NCBI GenBank assembly: GCA_963719855.1
Contig: CAVRDK010000002.1
Coordinates: 277,026-341,025 of the forward strand
Direction: 5' to 3'
DNA: 64,000 nucleotides
Source of the DNA: CAIQPV01 sp963719855
GTDB lineage: Bacteria > Pseudomonadota > Gammaproteobacteria > Burkholderiales > Gallionellaceae
Shown: positions 49,061 through 58,863 of the stretch, piece after piece
Numbering within the stretch: the first letter of the stretch is position 1
How the letters are laid out: every line of letters starts with the position of its first letter
Notes under the pieces: generated by a model
What the model was told of the DNA's origin: nothing
What the model saw: only the letters and a program-made list of their open reading frames with translations
Databases searched by the model: none
Program-made: the position numbers and the translations under genes

Positions 49061-51595
49061 ATGAAAAATAACTTGTTCTGGAAAGCGGATTGGTTTGTTG
49101 GGTTGCTGGTGGCGTTGCTGTTCCTGTTTAGCGCCAATAGTGATCTGATGCAAAGCCTTGAGCGCAAGGCTTATGACGTGGGTGTGCGCGCTTCCTCCCG
49201 TACCCCCAGCGACAAGGTTGCGGTGATTGCGATTGACGACCAGAGCATCGCCAATCTGGGGCGTTGGCCGTGGCCGCGTGCCACCCAGGCCAAGATGCTG
49301 GATTTGCTGGCTGCCGGACATGCCAAGGTGGTGGGCAATACAGCGTTTTTTTTCGAGCCTCAGGTTGATGCCGGGCTGGAATACATTTACAAGATTGGCG
49401 CTTTGCTTGATGCCTCCACGCTGAAGAATAGCCCCGACCCGACGCACCAAGCCGAGTTAGCCCAGCTTGCCGCGCTGTTGCAAGAGGCGGTGCAGAATCT
49501 TGACAACGACAAGAAGCTCAGCGAGAGCATGATGAAAGCCAATAATGTGCTGCTCGCCATGTATTTCGAACTGGGTGAACCGCAAGGCAAACCGAATCAG
49601 CCTCTGCCCGGCTATGTGTTGAAGAACAACCTGAGCAACGTCAAGTTGGGTGCCGCGGGCGAGGTGCCGTTGCTTGCCGCTGCCGTGCAGTTTCCGATTG
49701 CGACGTTAGGTGCCAGCGCCGTTGGTATCGGCCACTTGAACGCCACTCCCGACGTGGATGGGGGCATCCGCACCGAGCCGCTGGTGGTGGGCTATTTCGG
49801 TCAGCATTACCCGTCGCTCTCATTGTTGCTGGCAGCGAAAAGCCTGAACCTTGAGTCCAAGGATATTCAGGTGAACTTGGGCCAGGGCGTGAAAGTGGGC
49901 AGCCTGAACATCACCACCGATCCTGCTTTGCGTATGCACACTTATTTTTACGCTGACAGGGATGGAAAGCCCGCCTTTCAGGTGGATTCGTTTTACGATG
50001 TGTTAACCGGCAAGATTCCGGCGGAAAAATACCGCGACAAGATCGTGCTGATCGGTGCGACTGCGGCCGGAGTGGGTGCCCTGCAAGTGACGCCGATCTC
50101 GTCCGGCATGACGCCGGTGCTGACCTTGGCGCATTCGGTTTCCAGCATACTCAAGCAGGATTTCTTTGTCGCGCCCAGTTGGGGAATATGGGCACAAAGC
50201 GGTATCTTCATGGCGGTGGCCTTATACCTCATCTTGCTGCTGCCGCGCCTGAAAGCGGGTATAGGTGCGGCAATTACTGCTATGTTGTTTATTGCTTTGC
50301 TGGCTACCCATTATGTGTTGATGACTACGCAAGCTTTATGGCTGCAATTGATGTTGCCTGCTTCACTGTTGCTGGTCGGACATCTGTTGTTGACCACCAA
50401 GCGTTTCCTGGTCTCGGAAAAAGACAATCTCGAATCGACTGCTGATTTGGCGGAAAGCAACCGCATGTTGGGCTTGGCGTTCCAAGGGCAAGGGCAACTG
50501 GATATGGCTTTCGACAAATTCCGCAAGGTGCGGAGAGATGACGGCCTGATGGAGGTACTTTACAACCTCGGGCTGGATTTCGAACGCAAGCGACAGTTCA
50601 ACAAGGCGGAGTCGGTGTTCAGTTACATGGCGGAATACAATCCCAAGTTCCGCGATCTGGAGGCGCGGCTGGCGCAGTCCAAGGCGATGTCGGGAACGGT
50701 GATACTCGGCGGATCTTCCGGCAAGAGCAACGACAGCACGATGCAATTGGACAGAGCCGGGATATCCAAACCGATGCTGGGGCGCTATCAAGTCGAAAAA
50801 GAGTTGGGCAAGGGGGCGATGGGTGTGGTGTATCTCGGCAAAGACCCGAAAATCGGTCGCGTCGTGGCGATCAAGACCATGTCGTTGGCGCAGGAGTTCG
50901 AGGCGGACGAGCTGGAAGAGGTGAAAGCGCGGTTCTTCCGCGAGGCCGAATCTGCCGGTCGCCTGAACCATCCGAACATCGTGACCATGTTCGATGCGGG
51001 TGAGGAGCATGACCTCGCCTACATCGCGATGGAGTTCCTAAAAGGCAAGGATCTGGTGCCTTATACCAAGCCGGATAATTTGTTGCCGTTGCCCAAGGTA
51101 TTGAGCATTGTGGCGCGTGTGGCGGATGCGCTGGCTTATGCGCACACCCTGCATGTGGTACACCGCGACATCAAGCCAGCCAACATTATGTATGACGTGG
51201 AGAGCGATACGGTGAAGGTCACTGACTTCGGCATCGCGCGCATCACTGATTCTTCCAAGACCAAAACGGGCATGGTGCTGGGTACGCCGTCATACATGTC
51301 ACCGGAACAATTGTCCGGCGCAAAAATCGAGGGGGCATCCGATTTGTTTTCGTTGGGGGCGAGCCTGTATCAAATGGTGTGTGGTAAGCTCCCGTTTGAA
51401 GGCAATTCGATGGCGCAGCTCATGTTCCGTATAGCCAACGAGCCGCATACCGATATTTTGACTATCAGGCCGGATGTGCCGCCATGCGTAGTGGAGGTAA
51501 TCAACAAGGCGCTGGCGAAGAAAGTGGAAGAACGTTATCAGACTGGCAGTGAAATGGCCGATGCGATCCGCCAGTGTGCGGCCAATTTGCAGTGA
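49061..51595 (+). CDS. CHASE2-domain Ser/Thr protein kinase
   Basis: This 844-residue membrane kinase has a first helix (WFVGLLVALLFLFSA), a large extracytoplasmic CHASE2 domain (about 30-365, opening KAYDVGVRASSRTPSDKVAVIAIDDQSIANLGRWPWPRATQAK) and three helices (about 378-450). A TPR-like linker follows (LGLAFQGQGQLDMAFDKFRKVRRDDGLMEVLYNLGLDFERKRQFNKAESVF). The C-terminal Hanks-type kinase has the G loop (ELGKGAMGVVYLG), VAIK, HRDIKPANIM, DFGIAR and GTPSYMSPEQ, all intact. It heads the cluster with phosphatase, FHA and cyclase genes. An extracellular signal sensed by CHASE2 would set phosphorylation of cytoplasmic targets, perhaps read by the FHA protein. Confidence 0.93.
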   Translation: MKNNLFWKADWFVGLLVALLFLFSANSDLMQSLERKAYDVGVRASSRTPSDKVAVIAIDDQSIANLGRWPWPRATQAKMLDLLAAGHAKVVGNTAFFFEPQVDAGLEYIYKIGALLDASTLKNSPDPTHQAELAQLAALLQEAVQNLDNDKKLSESMMKANNVLLAMYFELGEPQGKPNQPLPGYVLKNNLSNVKLGAAGEVPLLAAAVQFPIATLGASAVGIGHLNATPDVDGGIRTEPLVVGYFGQHYPSLSLLLAAKSLNLESKDIQVNLGQGVKVGSLNITTDPALRMHTYFYADRDGKPAFQVDSFYDVLTGKIPAEKYRDKIVLIGATAAGVGALQVTPISSGMTPVLTLAHSVSSILKQDFFVAPSWGIWAQSGIFMAVALYLILLLPRLKAGIGAAITAMLFIALLATHYVLMTTQALWLQLMLPASLLLVGHLLLTTKRFLVSEKDNLESTADLAESNRMLGLAFQGQGQLDMAFDKFRKVRRDDGLMEVLYNLGLDFERKRQFNKAESVFSYMAEYNPKFRDLEARLAQSKAMSGTVILGGSSGKSNDSTMQLDRAGISKPMLGRYQVEKELGKGAMGVVYLGKDPKIGRVVAIKTMSLAQEFEADELEEVKARFFREAESAGRLNHPNIVTMFDAGEEHDLAYIAMEFLKGKDLVPYTKPDNLLPLPKVLSIVARVADALAYAHTLHVVHRDIKPANIMYDVESDTVKVTDFGIARITDSSKTKTGMVLGTPSYMSPEQLSGAKIEGASDLFSLGASLYQMVCGKLPFEGNSMAQLMFRIANEPHTDILTIRPDVPPCVVEVINKALAKKVEERYQTGSEMADAIRQCAANLQ

Positions 51596-51619
51596 TAGAG
51601 AGTACGCAGGAGTTAGGAT

Positions 51620-52444
51620 ATGAATATTCAAGAAGCGCTCGAAATAGTCAGCCAGACCCACTCCGGCATGGTGCGCTCACACAACGAGGATAGTGTGGTT
51701 TATGATGCGTCCTGTGGCTTGGTGGTGCTGGCCGATGGCATGGGCGGCCATAACGCCGGCGAGGTGGCGAGCGGCATCACCATTTCGGTTATATCCACCG
51801 AAATCAAACAACGCCTGGGCAGTGTGCGTCCTGAAGGCAAGAATGAGAACGGCGAGGATGTTGGCGTGGCGCTGTTGCGCGAGAACGTGCAAAAAGCCAA
51901 TGCCGCTATCTTCAGTGCGGCGCAGAGTCAGCCGCAATATGCCGGGATGGGCACGACCGTAGTGTCCGCTTTGTTTTATGACAATCGCGTGGCCGTGTCG
52001 CATGTCGGCGACTCGCGCATGTACCGGTTGCGCGGCGATTCCTTTGAGGCCATTACACGCGATCACTCGCTGCTGCAAGAGCAAATTGATGGCGGCATGA
52101 TCAGCAAGGAAGATGCACGCTTATCCAGAAACAAGAACCTGGTGACGCGTGCCGTCGGTATCGATGCCGGGGTGGATGTGGAGACACATGTCCATGAGGT
52201 GCAAGTGGGGGATGTTTACCTGCTGTGTTCGGATGGGCTGAACGACATGGTGGAGGACGAGGATATCGGTTCCACGCTAGGGATGTTGAAGGCCAACCTG
52301 CCGCTGGCAGCGGGACATTTGATCGAGTTGGCGAACGACAATGGCGGGCGCGACAATGTGTCGGTAATACTGGTCAAAGTTAATGGTGACTTTGCAGCCC
52401 CGCGTGGCTGGCTGGCAAAATTATTGTCCTGGTTAAAGAGTTAA
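51620..52444 (+). CDS. PP2C-family Ser/Thr protein phosphatase
   Basis: This 274-residue cytoplasmic phosphatase carries the full PP2C motif set: RSHNEDSVV, VVLADGMGGHNAGEVAS (metal-binding D-G), MGTTVVSALF, VSHVGDSRMYRLR, TRDHSL, LLCSDGLNDMV and GGRDNVSVILVKV. It should reverse the action of the kinase encoded 24 bases upstream. AGGAG precedes the ATG. It ends in a basic-hydrophobic tail (GWLAKLLSWLKS). The FHA gene follows after 18 bases, so kinase, phosphatase and phosphothreonine reader form one operon. Confidence 0.95.
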   Translation: MNIQEALEIVSQTHSGMVRSHNEDSVVYDASCGLVVLADGMGGHNAGEVASGITISVISTEIKQRLGSVRPEGKNENGEDVGVALLRENVQKANAAIFSAAQSQPQYAGMGTTVVSALFYDNRVAVSHVGDSRMYRLRGDSFEAITRDHSLLQEQIDGGMISKEDARLSRNKNLVTRAVGIDAGVDVETHVHEVQVGDVYLLCSDGLNDMVEDEDIGSTLGMLKANLPLAAGHLIELANDNGGRDNVSVILVKVNGDFAAPRGWLAKLLSWLKS

Positions 52445-52462
52445 GTTACGGGGATCGACGAT

Positions 52463-53224
52463 ATGGCGAAACTAATACTCAGCATGGACGGTGTGGTGTT
52501 ACAGGAATACGTCCTGAACAAGGAGCGCATGACGATAGGGCGTAAACCGCACAATGATGTGGTGATTGATAATCTTGCCGTCAGCGGCGAGCATGCGGCA
52601 ATCGTGACCATACTCAATGACTCGTTCCTGGAGGATCTGGATAGCACCAACGGAGTGGTGGTGAACGGTGTGGCAATCAAGAAGCATTTCTTGCAGGCCA
52701 ACGACATAATCGAAATCGGCAAGTACAAGCTGAAATACATTAATGAGCAGCAGGGGTCGCATGCTACGGCGGAGGATTTCGAAAAAACCATGGTGTTGCG
52801 CGCACCTGCCAAGCCACAGGCCGAGGTACCCCAATCCGGTACAGTTGAAGCGGGCGGTATAGCGGCGCACGTGGCGACAGGGGTGTTTACGGCGCCAACG
52901 CCGCAACCCATTGCCCCACCTCCAGCACAGCCCGCTTCAGCACAGCCTGCGCCCCAGCCTGGCGTTGCGGCACTGCAAATACTGAGCGGGGCAAATGCAG
53001 GCAGGGAGCTTGACTTGGTGAAAAGCCTGACCACGCTGGGCAAGCCCGGTGTGCAGGTGGCGGTGTTGACGCGCCGCCCGCACGGCTATTTCATCACCCA
53101 TGTGGAAGGGGCCAATTACCCCTCACTTAATGGCAAAGTGCTGAACGATCAGCCGCATCAACTGAATAATCACGACATCATTGAGTTGGTGGGGGTCAAG
53201 ATGGAGTTCTACTTAAAAAATTAA
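52463..53224 (+). CDS. Double FHA-domain protein
   Basis: This 253-residue protein has an N-terminal FHA domain (about 1-95) with the phosphothreonine-binding signature MTIGRKPHNDVVIDNLAVSGEHAAI...DLDSTNGVVVNG. A Pro/Ala/Gln-rich linker follows (about 130-165), then a second, weaker FHA-like domain at the C-terminus (LQILSGANAGRELDLVKSLTTLGKPG...FITHVEGANYPSLNGKVLNDQPHQLNNHDIIELVGVKMEFYL). In the second domain the R and S of the signature are not conserved, so it may bind without phosphate. It is the likely reader of kinase targets and could link them to the adjacent cyclase. Confidence 0.9.
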   Translation: MAKLILSMDGVVLQEYVLNKERMTIGRKPHNDVVIDNLAVSGEHAAIVTILNDSFLEDLDSTNGVVVNGVAIKKHFLQANDIIEIGKYKLKYINEQQGSHATAEDFEKTMVLRAPAKPQAEVPQSGTVEAGGIAAHVATGVFTAPTPQPIAPPPAQPASAQPAPQPGVAALQILSGANAGRELDLVKSLTTLGKPGVQVAVLTRRPHGYFITHVEGANYPSLNGKVLNDQPHQLNNHDIIELVGVKMEFYLKN

Positions 53225-53294
53225 TGCGGCTCCGCATATCGCCGAGATGCGCCACTCGACAATATGCCGACTGCTGGGTGATAGGGGAGATCGT

Positions 53295-55529
53295 TTGAAA
53301 CGACACGCACTATTAATCGGGCTTGGCTTGGCGCTGGTTCTGGTATTTCTCGGCAGCGCCGCGAAAATTTACCAAATCGGGTTCATCCAGCAGCTGGATA
53401 ACATACTCTACGATTACCGCCTGCGGCTGACCATGCCGCATGGAGTAGATGACCGCATCGTCATTCTCGACATTGACGAGAAGAGTCTCAAGGAAGAGGG
53501 ACGCTGGCCGTGGAGCCGGAACCGCTTGGCGTTGCTGATGGACAGACTGTTCGATCATTACGGCGTTGCGGTTGCAGGGTTCGACGTGGTGTTTGCGGAA
53601 AAGGACGAAAGCTCCGGGTTCAAGGTGTTGCAAGCGTTGGCGCGCAACCAGCTCAAGGACGTTCCGCAGTTTCAGTCCACGCTGGCGCAAATCAAGCCGC
53701 AACTGGATTACGATAACTTGTTTGCCGACAAGCTCAGAGACCGCAACACAGTGCTGGGCTATTACGTTACCAATAGCGCAAAAGGCGCCGAGAAAAGTGT
53801 TTCCGGCGCATTGCCCGATGCAGTGTTCGCGCCCGGCACGTTCAATGGCCGCCCAGTCAACTTTATTCATTTTGACGGCTATGGTGGCAACCTGCAGGAA
53901 CTACAGAAGAATGCGGCCAGCGCGGGGCATTTCAACCCGCTAGTGGATTCCGATGGCGAGGTGCGGCGCGTGCCGATGATCGTGGAATACAACGGCGCTT
54001 ATTATGAGTCTTTGTCCTTGGCAATGGTGCGCACACTGCTGGGTACTACGAAGCTGACCCCGGGCTATGGAAGTGACAAGAGCGCTGACTATGCGGGCCT
54101 GGAATGGCTAGCCCTGACTAGTGCGCAGGGCAATTTTAGAATCCCGGTGGATGAAAACGTGAGCACGCTGGTGCCTTATCGGGGGGGGCGTGGCAGTTTT
54201 CGCTACATTTCTATCGCTGATGTATTGCATGGCCGCACTCCCTTAGATGAGTTGAAGGGCAAGATCGTGCTGATCGGCACCACTGCACCGGGGCTGATGG
54301 ATTTGCGTTCCACGCCAGTTAATACGGTATATCCGGGGGTGGAAGTCCACGCCAATATGATTGCCGGTATTCTTGACCAGAACCTCAAGGAGAAGCCGCC
54401 CTACGTGATAGCCGTGGAGATCGTATTACTGTTGATCACCGGCGTGGCGCTGAGTTTATTGTTGCCGTTGTTAACCCCGGTGAAAGCCACGCTGCTGACG
54501 ATAGTTGCATTTGGGGGGGCGCTGGCTGGAAATATGGCGATTTGGCATTACGCAAATCTGGACCTCCCCTTGGCCAGCGGGGTGTTGATGATCCTCGGGC
54601 TGTTTGCGCTGGATATGTCATATGGTTATTTCGTCGAAGCGCGCACCAAGCGGCAGATTACTCATTTGTTTGGGAAGTATGTGCCGACCGAACTTGTGGA
54701 AGAAATGAGCAACAATCCCGAGCAGGTAGTATCCATGGAGGGCGAAAGCCGCGAAATGACCATCCTGTTCTCCGATGTGCGCGGCTTCACCACCATTTCC
54801 GAGGGGCTGGATCCCAAGGAATTGAGCCAGCTGATGAATGCGTTTCTCAGCCCGCTTTCAGCCGTGATCAACAAACATCACGGCAAGGTGGATAAATATA
54901 TGGGTGACTGCATCATGGCGTTCTGGGGGGCGCCGAAGCCCGAACCCGACCATGCGCGCAATGCCATCCTGGCCGGTATCGAGATGCAGAAGAAGTTGCT
55001 GGAATTGCAACCGGACTTCAAGAAACGCGGCTGGCCGGAAATCCATGTCGGGGTGGGTATCAACACGGGCAAGGTGAGCGTGGGCAACATGGGATCAGAA
55101 GTGCGCGTGGCTTATACGGTCATGGGCGATGCGGTCAACCTGGCTTCCCGCCTGGAGAGCATCACCAAACAATATGGTGTAGGCGTGATGGTGGGAGAAA
55201 TCACCAAGGAAGCTGTGCCGGATTTTGTTTACCGTGAACTCGACCTTGTAAAAGTAAAAGGCAAGAATGAGCCGGTTGCCATTTATGAGCCGATAGGCCC
55301 GAATGGCGAGGTGGACAAGGCGGTGCTGGAAGAACTCGAGATGTTCCACCAGGCGCTGAAGATGTACCGCAAGCAGGACTGGGATCAGGCGGAATTGCAG
55401 TTGAACAATTTGCAGCGTATGTTCCCGGATTGCAAGCTGTACCAAGTATATGTTGAGCGGGTCGCTTATTTCCGCAACAACCCGCCGGGTGCGGACTGGG
55501 ATGGCGTGTTTGTTTTCCAAACGAAATGA
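53295..55529 (+). CDS. CHASE2-domain adenylate cyclase (class III)
   Basis: The TTG start at 53295 is preferred because GGGGAGA lies 5 bases upstream; an ATG at 53247 has no such site. The protein of about 744 residues has one helix (ALLIGLGLALVLVFLGS), a CHASE2 domain (about 35-345), three helices, then a class III cyclase domain. Metal-binding Asp are in ILFSDVRGFT and KYMGDCIMAFWG. The Lys in VDKYMGD and the Thr in VAYTVMGDAVNLASRLE are the adenine-selective pair, favouring cAMP over cGMP. A C-terminal TPR-like helical piece ends it. It shares its sensor type with the kinase at 49061 and lies 10 bases upstream of a cAMP phosphodiesterase. Confidence 0.92.
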   Translation: MKRHALLIGLGLALVLVFLGSAAKIYQIGFIQQLDNILYDYRLRLTMPHGVDDRIVILDIDEKSLKEEGRWPWSRNRLALLMDRLFDHYGVAVAGFDVVFAEKDESSGFKVLQALARNQLKDVPQFQSTLAQIKPQLDYDNLFADKLRDRNTVLGYYVTNSAKGAEKSVSGALPDAVFAPGTFNGRPVNFIHFDGYGGNLQELQKNAASAGHFNPLVDSDGEVRRVPMIVEYNGAYYESLSLAMVRTLLGTTKLTPGYGSDKSADYAGLEWLALTSAQGNFRIPVDENVSTLVPYRGGRGSFRYISIADVLHGRTPLDELKGKIVLIGTTAPGLMDLRSTPVNTVYPGVEVHANMIAGILDQNLKEKPPYVIAVEIVLLLITGVALSLLLPLLTPVKATLLTIVAFGGALAGNMAIWHYANLDLPLASGVLMILGLFALDMSYGYFVEARTKRQITHLFGKYVPTELVEEMSNNPEQVVSMEGESREMTILFSDVRGFTTISEGLDPKELSQLMNAFLSPLSAVINKHHGKVDKYMGDCIMAFWGAPKPEPDHARNAILAGIEMQKKLLELQPDFKKRGWPEIHVGVGINTGKVSVGNMGSEVRVAYTVMGDAVNLASRLESITKQYGVGVMVGEITKEAVPDFVYRELDLVKVKGKNEPVAIYEPIGPNGEVDKAVLEELEMFHQALKMYRKQDWDQAELQLNNLQRMFPDCKLYQVYVERVAYFRNNPPGADWDGVFVFQTK

Positions 55530-55538
55530 TGAGCGAGA

Positions 55539-56303
55539 ATGAAACTCAGAATATTAGGTTGTAGTGGAGGCATTGGGGGTAATGCTCGCACCACCTCCAT
55601 GCTGCTGGATCATGATGTGTTGATTGACGCGGGCACGGGGGTGGGTGACCTCAGTCTGTCCGAGTTGAGCTTGATCGACCATGTTTTTGTTACACACTCT
55701 CATCTCGACCATATTGCCTGCATTCCGCTGCTGGTGGACAGTGTCGGGTTTATGCGCGATAAGCCGTTGACTGTTCATGCAACCGAGGAGACGCTGGAGA
55801 TTATCAGACAGCATGTGTTCAACTGGAAAGTTTGGCCGGACTTTACCCAGATTCCCGATGCGCAGCAGCCCTACATGCGCTACCACGCTATACAACTGGG
55901 ACAGGCCGTGGAGTTGGCGGCGCGCAGGATTACTGCATTACCGGCTAATCACGCAGTACCGGCGGTGGGTTTTCAGCTTGACAGCGGGGCAGCCAGCCTG
56001 GCGTTTAGCGGTGACACTACGACGAATGATGCGTTTTGGGAGGTGGTCAACCATGTTGGTAACCTGCGTTATCTCATCGTTGAAACCGCGTTCCCTAATG
56101 CGGAACAAGAATTGGCGGTGCTGTCCAAGCATTTCTGCCCCACTATGCTGGCTGAAGACCTGCTCAAGCTCAAGCTTGATCCTGAGATATACATTACCCA
56201 TCTAAAGCCGGGTGAGGTCGACCAGATCATGCGGGAAATCGGCGAATGCGTACATGGGTTCGCGCCCAGAATGTTGCAAAATGGACAGGTGTTTGAGTTT
56301 TAA
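55539..56303 (+). CDS. Class II-type cAMP phosphodiesterase (metallo-beta-lactamase fold)
   Basis: This 254-residue enzyme has a metallo-beta-lactamase fold: CSGGIGGNARTTSMLLDHDVLIDAGTGVGDL, the metal motif THSHLDHIACIPLLVD (H-x-H-x-D-H), ALPANHAVPAVGF, LAFSGDTTTNDAFWEVVN, VETAFPN and the late His in YITHLKPGE. This is the pattern of class II 3',5'-cyclic nucleotide phosphodiesterases. It starts 10 bases after the adenylate cyclase, so synthesis and breakdown of cAMP are encoded together. GAGCGAG precedes the ATG. Confidence 0.9.
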   Translation: MKLRILGCSGGIGGNARTTSMLLDHDVLIDAGTGVGDLSLSELSLIDHVFVTHSHLDHIACIPLLVDSVGFMRDKPLTVHATEETLEIIRQHVFNWKVWPDFTQIPDAQQPYMRYHAIQLGQAVELAARRITALPANHAVPAVGFQLDSGAASLAFSGDTTTNDAFWEVVNHVGNLRYLIVETAFPNAEQELAVLSKHFCPTMLAEDLLKLKLDPEIYITHLKPGEVDQIMREIGECVHGFAPRMLQNGQVFEF

Positions 56304-56306
56304 CCC

Positions 56307-56369
56307 GGTAGGGTGGGCACGCCTTTGTGCCCACGCGTGGGCAGATAAAATCCCTGCCCACCCTACCCA
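56307..56369. repeat. GTAGGGTGGGCA palindrome
   Basis: GTAGGGTGGGCACGCC..GTGCCCACGCGTGGGCA is mirrored by TGCCCACCCTACC. It lies between the phosphodiesterase and the GAF-ATPase genes and could weaken read-through. Confidence 0.7.
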
Positions 56370-56397
56370 ACTAACAACTAGCGACTAAAAACTGCAT

Positions 56398-58776
56398 ATG
56401 AATGAAGTAACAACAGGCAATCTTGGCGAGATGGAGACGCGGCTTGAGTTCACCAAGAATCTCAACCACGTCACCAACAAGATACATGCCACCAACAATA
56501 TTGATGAAATCATGCTAGATGTCAGCAAGGATATCTGCAACCTGTTCAATGCGGATCGCCTTACCATCTACGTGGTGGGGGAGGACAAAGCCTCGCTGAT
56601 TTCCAAGGTCAAGACCGGGCTGAACTCATTCAAGGATCTCAAGCTGCCCATTGCCGAACAGAGCATCGCCGGCTACGCCGCGCTGAACAAGAAAATGCTC
56701 AACATCAAGGACGTGTACGACGAGAAGGAGTTGGCCACCTACAATACGCACTTGCGTTTTTTACAGGATGTCGATAAGCGCACCGGTTACCGCACCAGAC
56801 AAATGATGGTGGCGCCCATCGTCGAGTCGGCTAGCGATGATTTGATCGGTGTCGTCCAGGTCATTAACAACAAGGACAATCAACCTTTCCCTGCGATGCT
56901 GGCAGAGGGTGTGCAGGAACTAGCGCAGACTCTGGCGGTGGCATTGCGCCAGCGCCAGCAGCAGACGCTCGCCAAAACAAAATACGACTATCTGGTGGCG
57001 GATGCGGTTATTTCCGCCGCCGAGTATGAGTTGGCCACCCGTACCGCACGGCGTAAAGGGGTTGATGTAGAGGATGTGTTGACAGACGAGTTTCAGGTTA
57101 GTCTGCCCGCGTTGGGCAAAGCGCTTTCCACCTTCTTCGGTGTACCCTATGAGCCATACAAGTCGGATCGCATCAAACCGTCCGAGTTGCTCAAAAACCT
57201 GAAACGCGATTATGTCGAAAGCAGCTTATGGGTGCCGATAGACGATACATCGGATGGCTTGCTAATACTGACTACCGACCCGGAGCGCATCCAGGCTTCG
57301 CGGGTGGTGAATAATATTTTCCCCAAGCACCGTCTCGCCTACAGGGTTTGCCCGCAACGCGAGTTCAAGGCTACGCTGGATCTGTTTTATGGCGCATCGA
57401 GCGACGCAGGCAGCGGTGACACGGATTTGGGTACGATGGACGACATGCTCTCCGCCTTGGGGGGAGATGAAGAAGAGTCCGGCGGCGTCAGCCAGGAGGA
57501 AGTCAGTGCCGCAGCCGACAATGAACTGGTCAAACTGGTCAACAAGATCATCGTCGATGCCTACAAGATGGGCGCATCCGATATTCACATCGAGCCCATG
57601 CCGGGCAAGGGCAAAACGGGAATACGTTTGCGCAAGGACGGCTCGTTGATGAACTATATCGAGATACCTTCCACCTATCGAAATGCCTTGGTGACGCGTC
57701 TCAAGATTATGTGCGATCTGGATATTTCGGAGAAGCGCAAACCGCAGGACGGCAAGATCAAGTTCAAGAAATACGGCCCGCTGGACATCGAGTTACGCGT
57801 TGCCACTTTGCCATCGCAGGGGGGAGTGGAAGATGTGGTGATGCGTATTCTGGCATCGGGCGAACCGATCCCGATCGAAAATATGGGCTTCTCGGTGCGT
57901 AACCTGGAGTTGGTCAAGAAGACCGTCAGCAAACCCTACGGCTTGTTTTTCGTGTGCGGCCCGACCGGCTCCGGCAAGACCACCACACTGCATTCCATTC
58001 TCAAATATATCAACACGCCGGACACCAAAATCTGGACCGCCGAAGATCCGGTGGAAATCACCCAGAAGGGTTTGCGCCAAGTGCAGATCAACAAGAAAGC
58101 CGGGTTGGATTTCGCCACCATCATGCGCGCCTTCCTGCGTGCCGATCCAGACGTGATTATGGTAGGCGAAATGCGCGACAAGGAAACCGTGTCCATCGGC
58201 ATAGAAGCCTCGCTCACCGGCCACCTAGTGTTCGCCACCCTGCATACCAACAGCGCGCCGGAATCTATCAACCGCTTGCTGGATATGGGCATGGATCCAT
58301 TCAACTTTGCCGATGCACTGCTGGGCATTCTGGCGCAACGTCTGGCAAAGCGCCTGTGCAAGGATTGCAAGAAGCCGCACATTGCCACTCAGGAAGAGAT
58401 CAAGGCCCTGCTCACCGAGTATGCCGCAGAGTTGATGAGCATCGAAGCCTGGAAAAAAGATCCCAATGTCGAATATAAAGCGCTTTATGCCGAGTGGACC
58501 AAGCTGTTCGCGGATGAGAAGGGACAGATCACCTTGTACGAGTCAGTGGGGTGCGAAAAATGTTCGGGCACAGGTTACCGTGGCCGGGTCGGCCTGCATG
58601 AGTTGCTGATCGGCACCGATGTCATTAAGAAAGGCATACAGGAACACGCGCGTGTCTCGGAACTGTTTGCGATTGCGCTGGAAGAAGGAATGCGCACCCT
58701 GAAGCAGGACGGTATCGAGAAGGTGTTATTGGGTATCACCGACATTCATCAGGTGCGTGCGGTCTGCATTAAATAA
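56398..58776 (+). CDS. GAF-domain PilB/GspE-type ATPase
   Basis: This 792-residue protein starts with a GAF domain (about 1-190: MLDVSKDICNLFNADRLTIYVVGEDKASLISKVKTG...IAGYAALNKKMLNIKDVY...MMVAPIV...LIGVVQVINNKD). An MshEN/T2SSE N-terminal domain (about 195-335) follows, then a secretion ATPase. The ATPase has Walker A GPTGSGKTTT, the Asp box IWTAEDPVEIT, Walker B DPDVIMVGEMRDKET, the His box GHLVFATLHTNSA and a four-Cys zinc site (CKDCKK...CEKCSGTGYRGRVG). It should drive pilus or pseudopilus assembly. The GAF fusion would let a small ligand, such as cAMP made by the neighbouring cyclase, gate the motor. No pilC, pilQ or pilM-P genes are in the window. Confidence 0.92.
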   Translation: MNEVTTGNLGEMETRLEFTKNLNHVTNKIHATNNIDEIMLDVSKDICNLFNADRLTIYVVGEDKASLISKVKTGLNSFKDLKLPIAEQSIAGYAALNKKMLNIKDVYDEKELATYNTHLRFLQDVDKRTGYRTRQMMVAPIVESASDDLIGVVQVINNKDNQPFPAMLAEGVQELAQTLAVALRQRQQQTLAKTKYDYLVADAVISAAEYELATRTARRKGVDVEDVLTDEFQVSLPALGKALSTFFGVPYEPYKSDRIKPSELLKNLKRDYVESSLWVPIDDTSDGLLILTTDPERIQASRVVNNIFPKHRLAYRVCPQREFKATLDLFYGASSDAGSGDTDLGTMDDMLSALGGDEEESGGVSQEEVSAAADNELVKLVNKIIVDAYKMGASDIHIEPMPGKGKTGIRLRKDGSLMNYIEIPSTYRNALVTRLKIMCDLDISEKRKPQDGKIKFKKYGPLDIELRVATLPSQGGVEDVVMRILASGEPIPIENMGFSVRNLELVKKTVSKPYGLFFVCGPTGSGKTTTLHSILKYINTPDTKIWTAEDPVEITQKGLRQVQINKKAGLDFATIMRAFLRADPDVIMVGEMRDKETVSIGIEASLTGHLVFATLHTNSAPESINRLLDMGMDPFNFADALLGILAQRLAKRLCKDCKKPHIATQEEIKALLTEYAAELMSIEAWKKDPNVEYKALYAEWTKLFADEKGQITLYESVGCEKCSGTGYRGRVGLHELLIGTDVIKKGIQEHARVSELFAIALEEGMRTLKQDGIEKVLLGITDIHQVRAVCIK

Positions 58777-58777
58777 A

Positions 58778-58840
58778 GCTGGTAGCCCGTAGCTTGTAGC
58801 GGGTAGCAAACCCGGTTGGCTACTGGCTACCAGCTACAGG
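58778..58840. repeat. AGCTGGTAGCC palindrome
   Basis: AGCTGGTAGCC (58778-58788) is mirrored by GGCTACCAGCT (58825-58835), with further GTAGC repeats inside. It separates the ATPase and HD-GYP genes. Confidence 0.65.
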
Positions 58841-58863
58841 CTCAATTATTTGGATTGCTACTT

